64,000 nucleotides of DNA. It comes from Leishmania donovani (taxonomy: Eukaryota; Euglenozoa; Kinetoplastea; Trypanosomatida; Trypanosomatidae). The notes under the pieces were generated by a model. It searched no databases and was not told the DNA's origin. It saw only the letters and a list, made by a program, of their open reading frames with translations. Made by a program: the position numbers and the translations under genes. How positions within the stretch are numbered: the first letter of the stretch is position 1; the number at the start of each line of letters is the position of its first letter. This document shows positions 1 to 11,000 of the stretch, one piece after another. Where the stretch lies: contig NC_018263.1 of NCBI RefSeq assembly GCF_000227135.1, positions 363,601-427,600 of the forward strand, read 5' to 3'.

Positions 1-64
1 GTGGGGGGGGGGTGAGAGCGATGTATCGCTACGGATGCTGACGTTCAGGCTCCGGATAGCGTTG

Positions 65-241
65 CGTCGGAGAGCGCTGCGAGCGTGCACACGCTTGTAC
101 CATCCATGTGATGGGCAGAGCGTCAGCGTGACTGGAACGTATCCCACCGCCGACCCTCACTGCGTAGTGGTGTAGGGAACCTGAGCGTCACCGCGAAGGA
201 CGCGCTACGTGGCGACCGGCACTGTGGGAGCGGCTGTGATG
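65..241 (+). mobile_element. Degenerate SIDER-like retroposon remnant (copy A)
   Basis: By eye this segment aligns along its length with 53215-53400. Shared landmarks are cgtcggag at the start, a TGGTGT block in the middle, the identical 12-mer acgtggcgaccg (207-218 here, 53363-53374 in the other copy) and a GAG-x-GGCTGTGA block at the end. It is GC-rich, unlike the surrounding pyrimidine-rich DNA. Dispersed degenerate retroposons of this size (SIDER family) are common in Leishmania 3' UTRs, and some members affect mRNA stability. Assignment to that family is my inference, without a consensus to compare. Confidence 0.55.
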
Positions 242-3107
242 CGATGACCGAGTCCGCGCATTAGCAGCAGCGCATGTGCCGACGGCCGCTTCTCACCATG
301 TGGAGGGACCCCCTGACGGGCCGAGGTTGAGTGAGTGGCGTTGTGCTTCACGTTGTATGGCAGAGTGAAAACGCGAAAGCACAGCTGGTGCTCTGTGTGT
401 GCCAGGGTGTGTGCGCTGTCTCTCTGTGCTCGACGGCCGTAACGGCCATGTCTCACGAGGACAACGCCGACTCACCTTGTCTCCTGCCCCTTCCCCCGCT
501 TATATGGCGTCGGCCTTTCGAGTAAGAACCCGCTTTTGTAGTTTTGTTTATTTCTGTGTCATCGGTCGAGTATGAGAGGCGGGTGCAGCTGCCTCCCTCC
601 CTCCCTTCCCTACCGCGCCTCCCCGGGCAGCCCGACGACTGCTGACTTTGCTTATAATGTGTTCATGCGTGCGTGCTTGTCGCGTGTCCGTGTTTCCTCC
701 GCTTGCGGTAGTTTTATCGGTGTTGCCGTTGTGCCTTTCCTTGTTGAACCCACCCCACCGCCCGCGCAGTCTGTATCCATGTATCGGATATGTCCCGAAT
801 GTGCACTGGGAGCTGCGTGTCATGCCTCTTCCTCACCCTCACTCCTACGCAGAGCCATCCGCCATTTGTCGTCAGCACTTCTCGGCAACGAGAAGCCTCG
901 GTAGGCCAAGCGCACAAAAAAGGGCGTTGAGCGGCGCCGCATGGGAAGACGTTAGCTGCTTTGAGCAGCTGTGACCACTCACATAGTGGCAAGCGCTCAA
1001 AGGACTGCAGGAAGGGACGCTTGCTGAGTCCACGTCTTACGCCATGATGAGCTTCCCTACTCTTTTTTTTGGCGAGGAGGAGTGGAGGTGTGTGTGTGTG
1101 TGTGTGTGTGGTGCGGCACGTCGGCGACACTCCGCAACAAGAGCATGAACAACGACAAAGATAATAGTGGACCCGCTTCACACTTCATCTCTATACAGTT
1201 ATATGCGCTGTCGACTTGTTTTTACCTATGATTTTCTAATTGTCAAGTTCCCGAAGGAATGCATGTCATCCTCCCCCTCCTCCTCCTCCCCCCCCCCATG
1301 TCTCTATGGGGCACCAAAGCTTTCGCTTTTACGAGTGCTTGACTTCTTTTGTTACACCGCTTTTTTTTTCGACCATTTCGCCTCTATCCTCCTCTCCCTC
1401 TCCCTGTGCAAGTGCCGGTGTGTGCTCGTTGCGTGGCTTAATCCGAAAAAATCGCATCAACAGTGGAGCGAAGGAACGAAAATCACAGTGCCGTGGTTGG
1501 TGTGGACGGGATGATGACGTTGCCGTTACCCTTGCTTCTGCCGCGCTCTCGTGGTCTACTCCGCTGCTTGTGTTCTCCGACCTCTCACTGATCTCGATCT
1601 AGCAGGGATCTGTGTCCTCCACAGCTATGCACACCCGCAAGCACCGTCTTTTTTTTTTGTTTGTTTGCGCCGTACCCGAAGGCTTACTATCGTCTTGCTC
1701 CCTGCCTTTTGAACGGTGAAGGAGAACCCGTCTCGGTTCATGGTGAGGCGAGAGCGAAAGAGGAGTTGGGAGAGAGGGGGAGGGTGCGAGGCTCAGACGA
1801 GGGGTACAGATGGGAAAAAAAAGTTCCTTGTCGGACCGCCCCTCTCACGCCTTATCCCTTTTAAAAGGGAAAGTTTGCGTTTCCTGCTTTGTTTTTCGTT
1901 TTTTTTTTTTAAGTTCTTCAAAACAGTTTTTGTGTGTGTTTGTACGTGCGTGAGGAACTGCCATTCTCTCTATCGTCACCACGCTCCCGTTCCGGTAAGC
2001 GAGTGTGGAGGTGTTGTGAGCCCACTCGCCCTAGCCAGCGCCATCTTGGTTACAACTCGCTTGTCGTTACGCTCTCGCCTTTTCTTTTTTTACTTCACGG
2101 CCGTCAAAGATGCTCAGTCCTTCGATGTCGGGGTGTAACAGTCTGTATAGGTCCATGGACACCTATGTGTGCGTGCATGTTATTCATTCTCGGACCTCCT
2201 TCCGTTCCACCGTTGTGTCCTTCGTAGCTTTCTTTTTTGGAAAGTCTCTTCCTCGCGGTACGGTGGGGGGGGGTGTCTGTAGAGGAATATGTGGAGGAAG
2301 GCATCTTTAGATTCAGCAAAGAGAGGGGGACGGCCGAAGAGTCACATTTGCCTTGTGCAGTATCTTTTTGTGGGCCTTGCGTGGGCGCCTTCTGCTTTGA
2401 CCGCATTGGTGAGGGACATGTCGCTAGGAATAAAAAAAAAGAAAACGAACCTCGTTACCCAATGGCCTGGTGCGCGGAAGCCGAGCGTCACGAAGGCAAA
2501 AAGGTGTTCACGGTGCACGACAGCGCGTACAGCTGAACAGGCGATAAGGGCTTGAACGAAAGTCAAAAGAAAAAGAATAGATGGCACTGAAAGCGGAACG
2601 AAAAGAAAGAGCGGTGAGGTAGTTTGGTATGGCCAACACAAACTCAATGACAGCAAACTTCTCATGCAGGCGCCGTGTAGCGTCGCCTTCGGTTTGCTGT
2701 CGCACAGGAAAACAAGAGGTCACGCTATCACCTCTCCAGCACTGCTGCAGCATCTGTTTCGGGATCAGTATCGGTTGCAACACGCACGCAAACACATAGG
2801 ATTGCCAGTAGAGGCGAAGGTGATTCTACTCCGGTAACGGCTGTTTTCGTCCGCGTATTCATTCTGACTATCTCAGGTGAACTGCGGAGCACCACCTCCG
2901 TTGCCAAGAGGAGGCAAAAGCGCTTCCGCGGCTCTGCTCCCTCTCTGCGCCTGCAGTGCGCACACGTGCCCGCATGCTCACCAAGGCCTTTCCCTCCCTG
3001 TTCTCCCCGCTTCTCGTTCCTGCTAAACGCCACGGTGTGCGAAAATATCGCGCACCCTCAACTACACCTTCCTCCTTGCTCGGTGCCACTACGCACCACA
3101 CGTGACG

Positions 3108-3157
3108 CTGCCCTGTTTTCTGCTTTTCCATGCAACCCTTCCTGAAACTACTCGCAG
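3108..3157 (+). promoter_or_regulatory. Probable spliced-leader acceptor of S18
   Basis: A pyrimidine-rich tract (about 3108-3129) is followed by AG at 3156-3157, twelve bases before the S18 ATG. An in-frame ATG at 3130 sits inside this signal, which argues that it is not in the mature mRNA and that translation starts at 3169. Confidence 0.45.
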
Positions 3158-3168
3158 AGTATCCAAGG

Positions 3169-3630
3169 ATGTCTCTGACGCTTATCCCTGATCACTTCCA
3201 GCACATTGTGCGGCTGCTCAACACGAATGTGGAGGGCAAGCGCAAGGTGCCGTTCGCGCTGCGCATGGTGAAGGGCGTTGGCATCCGCTTTGCCTACCTG
3301 GTGTGCAAGAAGGCCGGGATCGACGTGGAGCGCCGCGCGGGCACTCTGACCGCGGAGGAGCTGGAGAAGATCGCCGAGATCATCGCCGACCCCGCGAAGT
3401 TCAAGATCCCGGACTGGTTCCTGAACCGTCAGCGCGACCCCAAGACCGGCAAGACGGAGCACCTGTCCAGCTCGATGGTGGACACCCGCCTGCGCGAAGA
3501 CCTTGAGCGTCTGAAGAAGATTCGCGCGCACCGTGGCGTGCGTCACGCCTACGGCCTCCGCGTGCGCGGCCAGCACACGTGCACGACTGGCCGCCACGGC
3601 AAGACGGTCGGCGTCTCTCGCGGCAAGTAA
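3169..3630 (+). CDS. RPS18: 40S ribosomal protein S18 (uS13 family)
   Basis: This encodes a 153-residue small-subunit ribosomal protein of the uS13/S18 family. It sits in the head of the 40S subunit and contacts tRNA and the inter-subunit bridge. The N-terminus MSLTLIPDHFQHIVRLLNTN, the helix-turn-helix-like core around VKGVGIRFA, and the basic C-terminus with HRGVRHAYGLRVRGQHT and a TGRHGKTVG motif are typical of the eukaryotic family. The length equals the usual size. I chose the ATG at 3169 rather than the in-frame ATG at 3130 because the family begins here and the intervening sequence looks like a splice-acceptor region. Codon use is strongly GC3-biased, as expected for a highly expressed gene. 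One copy is seen in the window. Confidence 0.97.
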   Translation: MSLTLIPDHFQHIVRLLNTNVEGKRKVPFALRMVKGVGIRFAYLVCKKAGIDVERRAGTLTAEELEKIAEIIADPAKFKIPDWFLNRQRDPKTGKTEHLSSSMVDTRLREDLERLKKIRAHRGVRHAYGLRVRGQHTCTTGRHGKTVGVSRGK

Positions 3631-4475
3631 GCTCGGTGAGCGTAAAACGCTCCCTGGGCCCTCTCCTCCTACCTCGACTCCTCGCGTCTTCTTTCTTTTC
3701 TCGTGTTACTGCTATGCGCCACTGTCCCGAGAGAAGAGCGTTTCGGTATGCGGAATAAGCGCAGCTTGGGGAGCACGCGTTGGTGTGGACGGGATGGGTG
3801 AGGGAGAGGGGAGAGGCGAAGCGCGATACGTAAATCGAGTGCGTGGGTCTCTGTGTTGGTCTGCTTCTCTTTGCTTCACAGGTTGTCATGGAGAGGCTGA
3901 CTCGAGTACGGACTCGCCGTTGGTGTATGTGTGTGTGTGCCCGATCTCTCTCTCTCTCGTTGCTCTTTCACGTGCGTCTTTTCGTTTTTTTTTTCATCGT
4001 TTCGCGACTTATCGCTCTGCGTCATTTTTTTTTTTCGTATTTCCTCCTTAGGAAAAAGAAGCGGCCACGTACGCGATAGGAAGGGCAGATAGCGTCGGCC
4101 AGGCTCGCCCGTGACGCACGAAACTTTCGCGGGCTGCATTCTCTTCCCCTCTTCAGGAGGGTTTCGACGCGTCCGCGTGTAGGCCTTGCCGATACTGCGT
4201 GTCTGCAAGCGACGCTCAGTCTCACGTACGGGCAGTCGAGAGCTCAGCGCACTCTAATGCCACTCGCTCAACGCGCACAGAGTGGAACCCCTCATAAAGG
4301 CACAAGAGGCGTTTCAGGTGCACCGTCCTCACCTTACGGCAAATGCGAGCCGTCCGCCCATCGCATTTCTTTGCTAATCTCTCGCACCTCTTACCTCCCT
4401 CTCTTTCACCCTGTCCTCTCATGTACATCTGCACTACCACGCTCACCTCCGCGTGAACTCGTCGACTTGCTGGCC

Positions 4476-4619
4476 ATGACAAAGGTGTCTGAGAGCGCAG
4501 CTCCCGCCGAATCACTGCAGAAGTTCTGCCTACCTCTCGGAGCATCTACCGGCAACTACACTGTCTCAGGGCACGCGAGCGAGAACGAGGAAGAGGCCAA
4601 AGAATACAGGAAGAGCTGA
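4476..4619 (+). CDS. Possible small protein (47 residues), doubtful
   Basis: An ATG-initiated frame ends in TGA at 4619 and encodes a short, hydrophilic, acidic peptide (ENEEEAKEYRKS at its end). It has moderate GC3 (about two thirds) and is preceded by a good pyrimidine tract (about 4390-4475). I recognise no domain. It lies between S18 and the dynein gene and could equally be part of an untranslated region. Ribosome profiling or conservation in other Leishmania species would decide. Confidence 0.2.
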   Translation: MTKVSESAAPAESLQKFCLPLGASTGNYTVSGHASENEEEAKEYRKS

Positions 4620-5012
4620 GGCTCGGTAGACCTGCTCGAGCCGCGTCAGTCTTTGTCCTCTTTCGCCTTTTCGCGTTCGCAGCTCCTTCTATTCCTGGCA
4701 GACACCTCAGGTGTAGTGCTGCGCCTCACCGCCTCCTCTTTTGTTTGCCTTTTTTTTTCTTCGAGGGAGAAGCAAGGAGAGCTGTGTGTGGGCGTCGTTG
4801 TCAGCTTTTTCTTGTCGTTCTCTGTTTGTGCATCATTGCACATTTTCTCCAGAGAGGGGCACGCAGACGCGTCGCCTTACACAGCAAGACCACCCTCCTA
4901 CCACATACTTGCCACGAAGACGGGAAGCTGCACGCGCCATCCCCTCGAATTCAACTCTATAAGTCTGTTGTGGACTTACGCTTGTGCTCGTGTGCGTCGG
5001 CGCATTCACGCG

Positions 5013-5028
5013 TCTTTTTTTTTGCTAG
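5013..5028 (+). promoter_or_regulatory. Probable spliced-leader acceptor of dynein heavy chain
   Basis: A T-run ends in gctag, with AG at 5027-5028, about 70 bases before the chosen ATG at 5100. A second candidate AG lies at 5079-5080 after another pyrimidine-rich stretch. Either would exclude the long in-frame upstream extension from the mature mRNA. Confidence 0.4.
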
Positions 5029-5099
5029 TGTGTGTGTGTGTTTGTGTTTTGGTTTCTTTCTTTCCACTTGGAAACGTCAGGTTTCACCTGCACCCCATC

Positions 5100-8000
5100 A
5101 TGTCTATATCCTACGAAGAGCTGCTCGCCCTTCGACGCGCGCAAGTGGCACAAAAGCAGCAGCAGCAGCAGCAGGCCCCTGGAGCGGCTGTTTTGTCAGC
5201 TACTTCCACGACTTCAGGGGCCGGGGAAGTCACAACAGCGGCGCCTGCAACCTCGCATCTTCATAGGCCGCCGCACGCGTCTGGAAATATCACATCGTCC
5301 GCGACGCAGGCAGCTGCGTTCAGTCCCTTTTTGCGAAGGTCAGATAAAAAGGCCGCCGAGTACGCATCGGTCACCGTGGCGATCGAGCTGGAGCCGAAGG
5401 TCATGGCGACCAACCTGTCTGTGCGAGGCGAGGTGTCGCGGGCAGAGCTTCTCCAGCGCAAGCGTCAGCGCATCGATACGGGCCCTACGCTGTCAGAGCT
5501 GCTGATCGCGCGTGGCATGCACGCTGCCGCGGCAAGCGATCTGGTGGGAAACCCAGAGGACGGTAGCGCCGGAATCGCTCCTTGCGCGGCAGCCGGGGAC
5601 TACGCTACGTGGCTACCCGTGGAGGCCTTTGATGACGCTTTTCGCTTCGAGGAGCTGTCCCCGGAGGACTGGGCGGCGCGTGTAGCCGCTGCTCCGTCGG
5701 GCTTGCCTTGTGTCTTCTGGAAACTGGACCATCGGCAGCACCACAAGGGAGGCATCTGGACCTCCGGGCGTGTCGTGGAGGTCGACGTGGACAAGCAGCT
5801 GTACTACGTTTTGCCAGATGACGGCAGAGACCTTCGCAGCTCCCAGAAGCAGAAGGCGGACACGTGCGGCAGCGCAGAAGACACGAGGCCGCTTGCGCTG
5901 CCACGCGTTTTCGTGTGCTTTGCCGCCGAAGATCCAGAGAACTTCGCAAACCGCTTCGCTGCTGCCCACAAGCGCCGCACCATCGCCGAGGCCGCGCTGC
6001 GCACTGAGTTGTACGTTGACTTCATCCCCCTCGACGAGTACGCCGCACTTGACCCCCTTGTTATCCGGCGCGTGCTCGATGCTGCTGTCAGTACACCCGC
6101 CCTTGTAGAGTGTGAGTCGAATCTAAACGTGGCCGGCGTACTGGAGGAGGTGCGCGCCGGGTACAGCCGCGTCATGAACGCCGATCTCTTCCACTCCATA
6201 ACGCAGGGCGGCGGCCTCTCGCAACTAACGGGCCCCTCTGCAACGTCGTCGACGATGCTGTCGGCGTCGCCATTGTTCATGAGCGGCACCGCGCGTCCAG
6301 TCCCGCTCTACGGCGTCTCTTCTCACCAGGCCGAGCGCTTCACCGCCACAGTTGCGGCCTTCCGCCAGCAGTGCTTCTGGAACACCTCCCCGGCGCTTGC
6401 GGCCCTCACGCGGGCCGTGTGCCGAGCCGACGACGCCTTGCTCTCTCGGTGTGTATTTGTGCTCTACTCCACGACGAAAATGAAGCGGCCGCTGAGCCTC
6501 ATGGAGCTGGAGGAGATCGAGACGACGGCCACTCGGGACTCTTTCTTGCACGCCAGGGATCAGTGGCTGACGCCGACTGCGGACATGGTGAAACGCACAC
6601 TCAGCACCTTCTCCTCCACGGACCCGGTCCACTTGCACCACTACGACGTGAACACCTACGCGGGCTGTAGTACCGAGCGATACCTGCGGCAGATTCAGCT
6701 GCATATGCAGGACACCCTCCAGCATTACTTGATTAGTTCGCTGGAGGCGCTCATCCGTTTTGTCGAGCACGCCGGCGACAACCACGTCACAGTTCATGGA
6801 GTGGCCCAGGTCGAGGTGACGCGCGGAGCTCACCCCGCTCCGCGGACCCCGTTCGGGGCCGACGAGCGCATTACTGCAGGCTTTCTGTTGCCCCCACCTC
6901 ACCCGCTGCCGCCGTTGCTCTCTGTCGTGCTCCTGTGCACGAAGCGCGTCAGCGACGCCGGCGCGAAAGCTGCACAGGAAGCGTTGGAAACTCCGGCCAC
7001 CGAGACGCAAGCTCCGAAGCCAGTCGCGGGCGACCTACCGGAGGAGGACGAGGGCAGTGCAAAGACAGAGAAGCCGTCTGCTGCGTGCCTGAGTTACAGC
7101 TGCTCCGTTGAGTCGATACGGGTATCACTGCAGGGGCTCCTGAAGCGGTGCCTGACGCAGCACAGCACTCTTCGCACGGTCGAGCGCGTCCTCTTCGACT
7201 TTCTCTACGATCCGGCCACGGCGTTTCTCAATGTACCGGCTGCGTCCAGCATGCTGATGGAGTCGTGGGTGCAGCGGATAAACGTGGTTCTCGACCGCGT
7301 CGCTGTTGCCATGAAGTCGTACAGGGAGACCTACACCCCTTTTACGGCGGTGATCGAGCTCGACTTGAACGCCTACATGGCCACCTTCGACGAGCGCTTC
7401 CCTAGCACGCGCGGCGTGGAGGCGGAGGTGCAGCGCTTCCTCACACTGCAGCAGCAGGTGCTGGATGGCATTCCTGTCTCAGCAGACTTGGGCCTCGTGC
7501 GCGTGGATTGCAGCGAGCTGCGCCGTGAATTGTCGAAAAAGTGCGCCATGGGTGCGGCCAAGGTGCTGGACGTCATGGCCGCTCGCGCTCTTCGCAAGGA
7601 GATCGAGGTGACCGATCGCTATAGCGAGCTGTACGCGACGCTGCTGAAGCCGACAGAGACACCAGAGGAGGTGGTCGCAACGAAGGACTTCATCAAGACG
7701 ATTCCGGAACGTGTTGTCGACTTGGAGACGGCCATAGAAGAGTCCAAGGAGATCCACGAGCTGCTCAAGGGCTTCAAGCGCCCCCTCTCCGAGGAGGAGT
7801 TCAACAAAAAGTGGAAGGCGATCGGGTGGCCCAGTCAGCTGGACAACGCCGTCAACGAACGTGTTGAGGAGCTGGAAGAGACGAAGCGGCGCCTGCTGGC
7901 CTCCATGAACCGAGCGCAGGATCTGTTTGAACAGGAGGTTGAACGGATTCAGAAGATCGTCGAGCATTACGGTCAGCACCGCAACGCCCACCGCATGACT

Positions 8001-11000
8001 GAAATCGCCGAGGATGTAATGCGAGTGCAGGAGAAGATCCGTCAACTGCGTAGCCAAGCCAGCACCTTCAACACCCACGAATCACTCTTCAACATGGAAA
8101 AGACAGACTACTCGGCGGTGCACCAGCTCGCCACGGACTTCGAGCCGTACGAGGCGCTCTGGATCACCTCGGCGAGCTGGTCCGCCTCACTCAAGAAGTG
8201 GCACGAGCTGCCTTTTATGAGCATCGATGCGGACGAGGTGGAGAGGGTCGTGGCAGACACTCTTCGCATCATGAACACGTGCGTTCGCAACCCACAGTTG
8301 AGGCCGGAGTTGGTGCAGGTGGCGGAGCACACCCGCGAGAATGTGCAGCAGTTTCGTCCCCTTGTGCCAACGATCAAGTACCTGCGCATGGAAGGCATGC
8401 ATGAGCGTCACTGGAGCCAGCTCTCAAAGGAGCTTGGCCAGGCCATCGAGCCGGCCGTCACGTTGCAGAGTCTCGACGACGTGGTTCGCATGAACTTGAC
8501 GCAGCAAAACGATGTGCTCATGCGCATTTCCGAAATCGCGTCACGCGAGTTCCACATCGAGACGTCTCTCGCGAAGATGAAGGCGGGGTGGGCCGATATG
8601 CGGATGAGCGTCACGGCGTACAAGGAGACCGGGTGCTTAGTGATATCAAAGGATGTGGTGGACCAGATGCAGGAGAAGCTGGACGATCAGATGCTGCTGA
8701 CGCAGAGCCTTTCCTTCTCTCCCTTCAAGCAGCTGTTCGAGGACGAGATCGCCAACTGGGAGACCTCTCTGAAACTCGTGCAGGACGTGCTGGATGCGTG
8801 GCTGCGGTGCCAAAAGTCGTGGCTCTACCTCGAGCCCATCTTCCAGTCGGAGGACATTTCGCGCCAGCTGCCAGGAGAGTACAAGCGCTTCCAGGTGGTG
8901 AACAAGAATTGGAAGTTTCTGACAAACAAGGCGCAGGAGGTGGATCTGACGCTCGAGTTCTGCACGACGACGGAGCGCTGTCTCGAGCTGCTCAAAGAGA
9001 ACAACGACACGCTGGAGGTGGTGGAGCGGGGCTTGAACCAGTACCTCGAGAACAAGCGCGCCTCCTTCGCCCGCTTTTACTTCTTGTCTGACGACGAGCT
9101 GCTGGCGATCTTGTCGGAGGCCCGCGACCCGCAAAGGATTCAGCCGCAGTTCCGCAAACTCTTTGAGAACATTGCCCGCATCGACATGCGCAACGCCGAC
9201 AACGAGATGTTTGGCATGTACTCGCAGATGGAGGAGTACATCCCATTTGCGCAGTCCGTGCTGCCGCGCAAGTACGTCGAGAACTGGCTGACGGAGATTG
9301 AGCACATGATGAAGATTTCGATCCGGCTGCAGCTGGAGGCGGGTGTGAAAAACGCGGCCACCATGAAGAGGCAGGCTTTTGTGCTGCAGTCGCCAGGACA
9401 GGTGGCGATCGCCGTGAACCAGATCATGTGGACGCACGAGTGCGAGATGTCGCTGAAAGAGCAGGGCTCGCTCGCCCCCTACATGGAGACGGCGCAGCGG
9501 AACTTGATGGTGCTGGTGGAGACGGTGCGGCTGCCGTTGACAAACCTGCAGCGGATGAACCTGAGCGGCCTCATCACGATTGAGGTGCACGCCAGGGACA
9601 TCGTCGAGCAACTCGCCAAGGCCGGTGTAGACAGCATCTACGCCTTCGAGTGGGTTTCGCAGCTGCGCAGCTACTGGGAGAACAACGACTGCGTTCTACG
9701 CCAGGTCGAGGCGCAGTTTCGCTACGGCGGCGAATACCTGGGAAACACGACGCGTCTTGTCATCACGCCACTGACCGATCGCATCTACCTGACCTTGACG
9801 GGGGCGATGCACATGTTCCTCGGGGGCGCCCCTGCCGGGCCTGCTGGCACCGGCAAGACGGAGACGGTGAAGGACCTTGCGAAGGCCGTAGCAAAGCAAT
9901 GTGTGGTGTTCAACTGCCAGGAGGGTATGACGTACGCATCCATGGCCAAGTTCTTCAAGGGGCTGGCCCAGGCTGGTGCGTGGGCGTGCTTCGACGAGTT
10001 CAACCGCATCGACGTCGAGGTGCTCTCCGTCGTGGCGCAGCAGGTGTCCTCGCTGCAGGAGGCGGCGCGCACCCGGCAGTTCCGCATTCCTTTCGAGGGT
10101 ACGGAGATCGTGGTGGACCCATCCTACTCCGTCTTCATCACCATGAACCCCGGCTACGCCGGCCGTACAGAGCTGCCGGATAACTTGAAGGTACTGTTCC
10201 GCCCGGTGGCGTGCATGGTGCCGGACTACGCCATGATTGCCGAGATTCGCCTGTTCTCTTTCGGCTACTCGGACTCGCGCAAGCTGGCGCAGAAGATGGT
10301 GGCAACCTTTCGGCTGAGCTCCGAGCAGCTCTCGTCGCAGGATCACTATGACTTTGGCATGCGCGCCGTCAACACGGTCATCTCGGCGGCTGGCCTGATG
10401 AAGCGTGAGCACCCCGATGAAGCCGAGGACGTGTTGCTGCTGCGAGCGCTGCGCGACTCGAACGCGCCAAAGTTCCTGGAGGAGGACCTGCTCTTGTTCG
10501 ACGGCATCACCTCCGACCTCTTTCCAGGCGTGGAGCTCATTCCAGCCGGCTACGGTGACTTCCTCGCCGCACTCGAGGCGAAGGCCTCCTCGATGCGCCT
10601 GCAGCCGACGGAGATGTTCGTGAAAAAGTGCGTGCAGTTGTACGAGATGAGCGTGTTGCGCCATGGACAGATGGCGGTGGGCCCGACGATGGGTGGCAAG
10701 ACGAGCGCCACACGCGTCCTGCAGGCGGCGATGACGCACCTGCGAAAGGAGTTGAAGAGCACCAAGTTCGCGGAGGTCAAGACGTACTGCTTGAACCCAA
10801 AGTCGATCATGATGGCCCAACTCTACGGCGGCTTTGACGAGGCGACCGGGGAGTGGCGGGACGGGATCATCGGCGAGGTTTTTCGCGTGGCCGCTCGCGA
10901 CACAACCGACGCGCGGCAGTGGATCATCTTCGACGGCCCGGTCGACGCGCTTTGGATTGAGTCGATGAACACGGTGCTGGATGACAACAAGAAACTGTGC

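Larger units (their letters stand above)
1..3168. other. Untranslated/intergenic region upstream of S18
   Basis: No convincing protein gene is visible on either strand. The stretch is rich in T-runs, CT tracts and a (GT)n run near 1089-1110, as is typical of trypanosomatid UTR and intergenic DNA. The first 240 bases hold a GC-rich degenerate repeat listed separately. Most of the rest is probably the 3' UTR of an upstream gene outside the window. Short open frames here have no codon bias and are interrupted by homopolymer runs. Confidence 0.7.
3631..5099. other. S18 3' UTR and dynein 5' flank
   Basis: This interval is pyrimidine-rich with several T-runs (for example near 3985, 4026 and 4750) and GT/CT microsatellites. 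Apart from one doubtful 47-codon frame listed separately, no gene is supported. It should contain the S18 polyadenylation region and the dynein trans-splicing signals. Confidence 0.6.

Noticed and set aside
4653..5099. Upstream extension of the dynein heavy chain by 149 codons
   Set aside because: The extension is derived from T- and GT-rich tracts with probable splice acceptors before ATG 5100, and it does not resemble a dynein tail.
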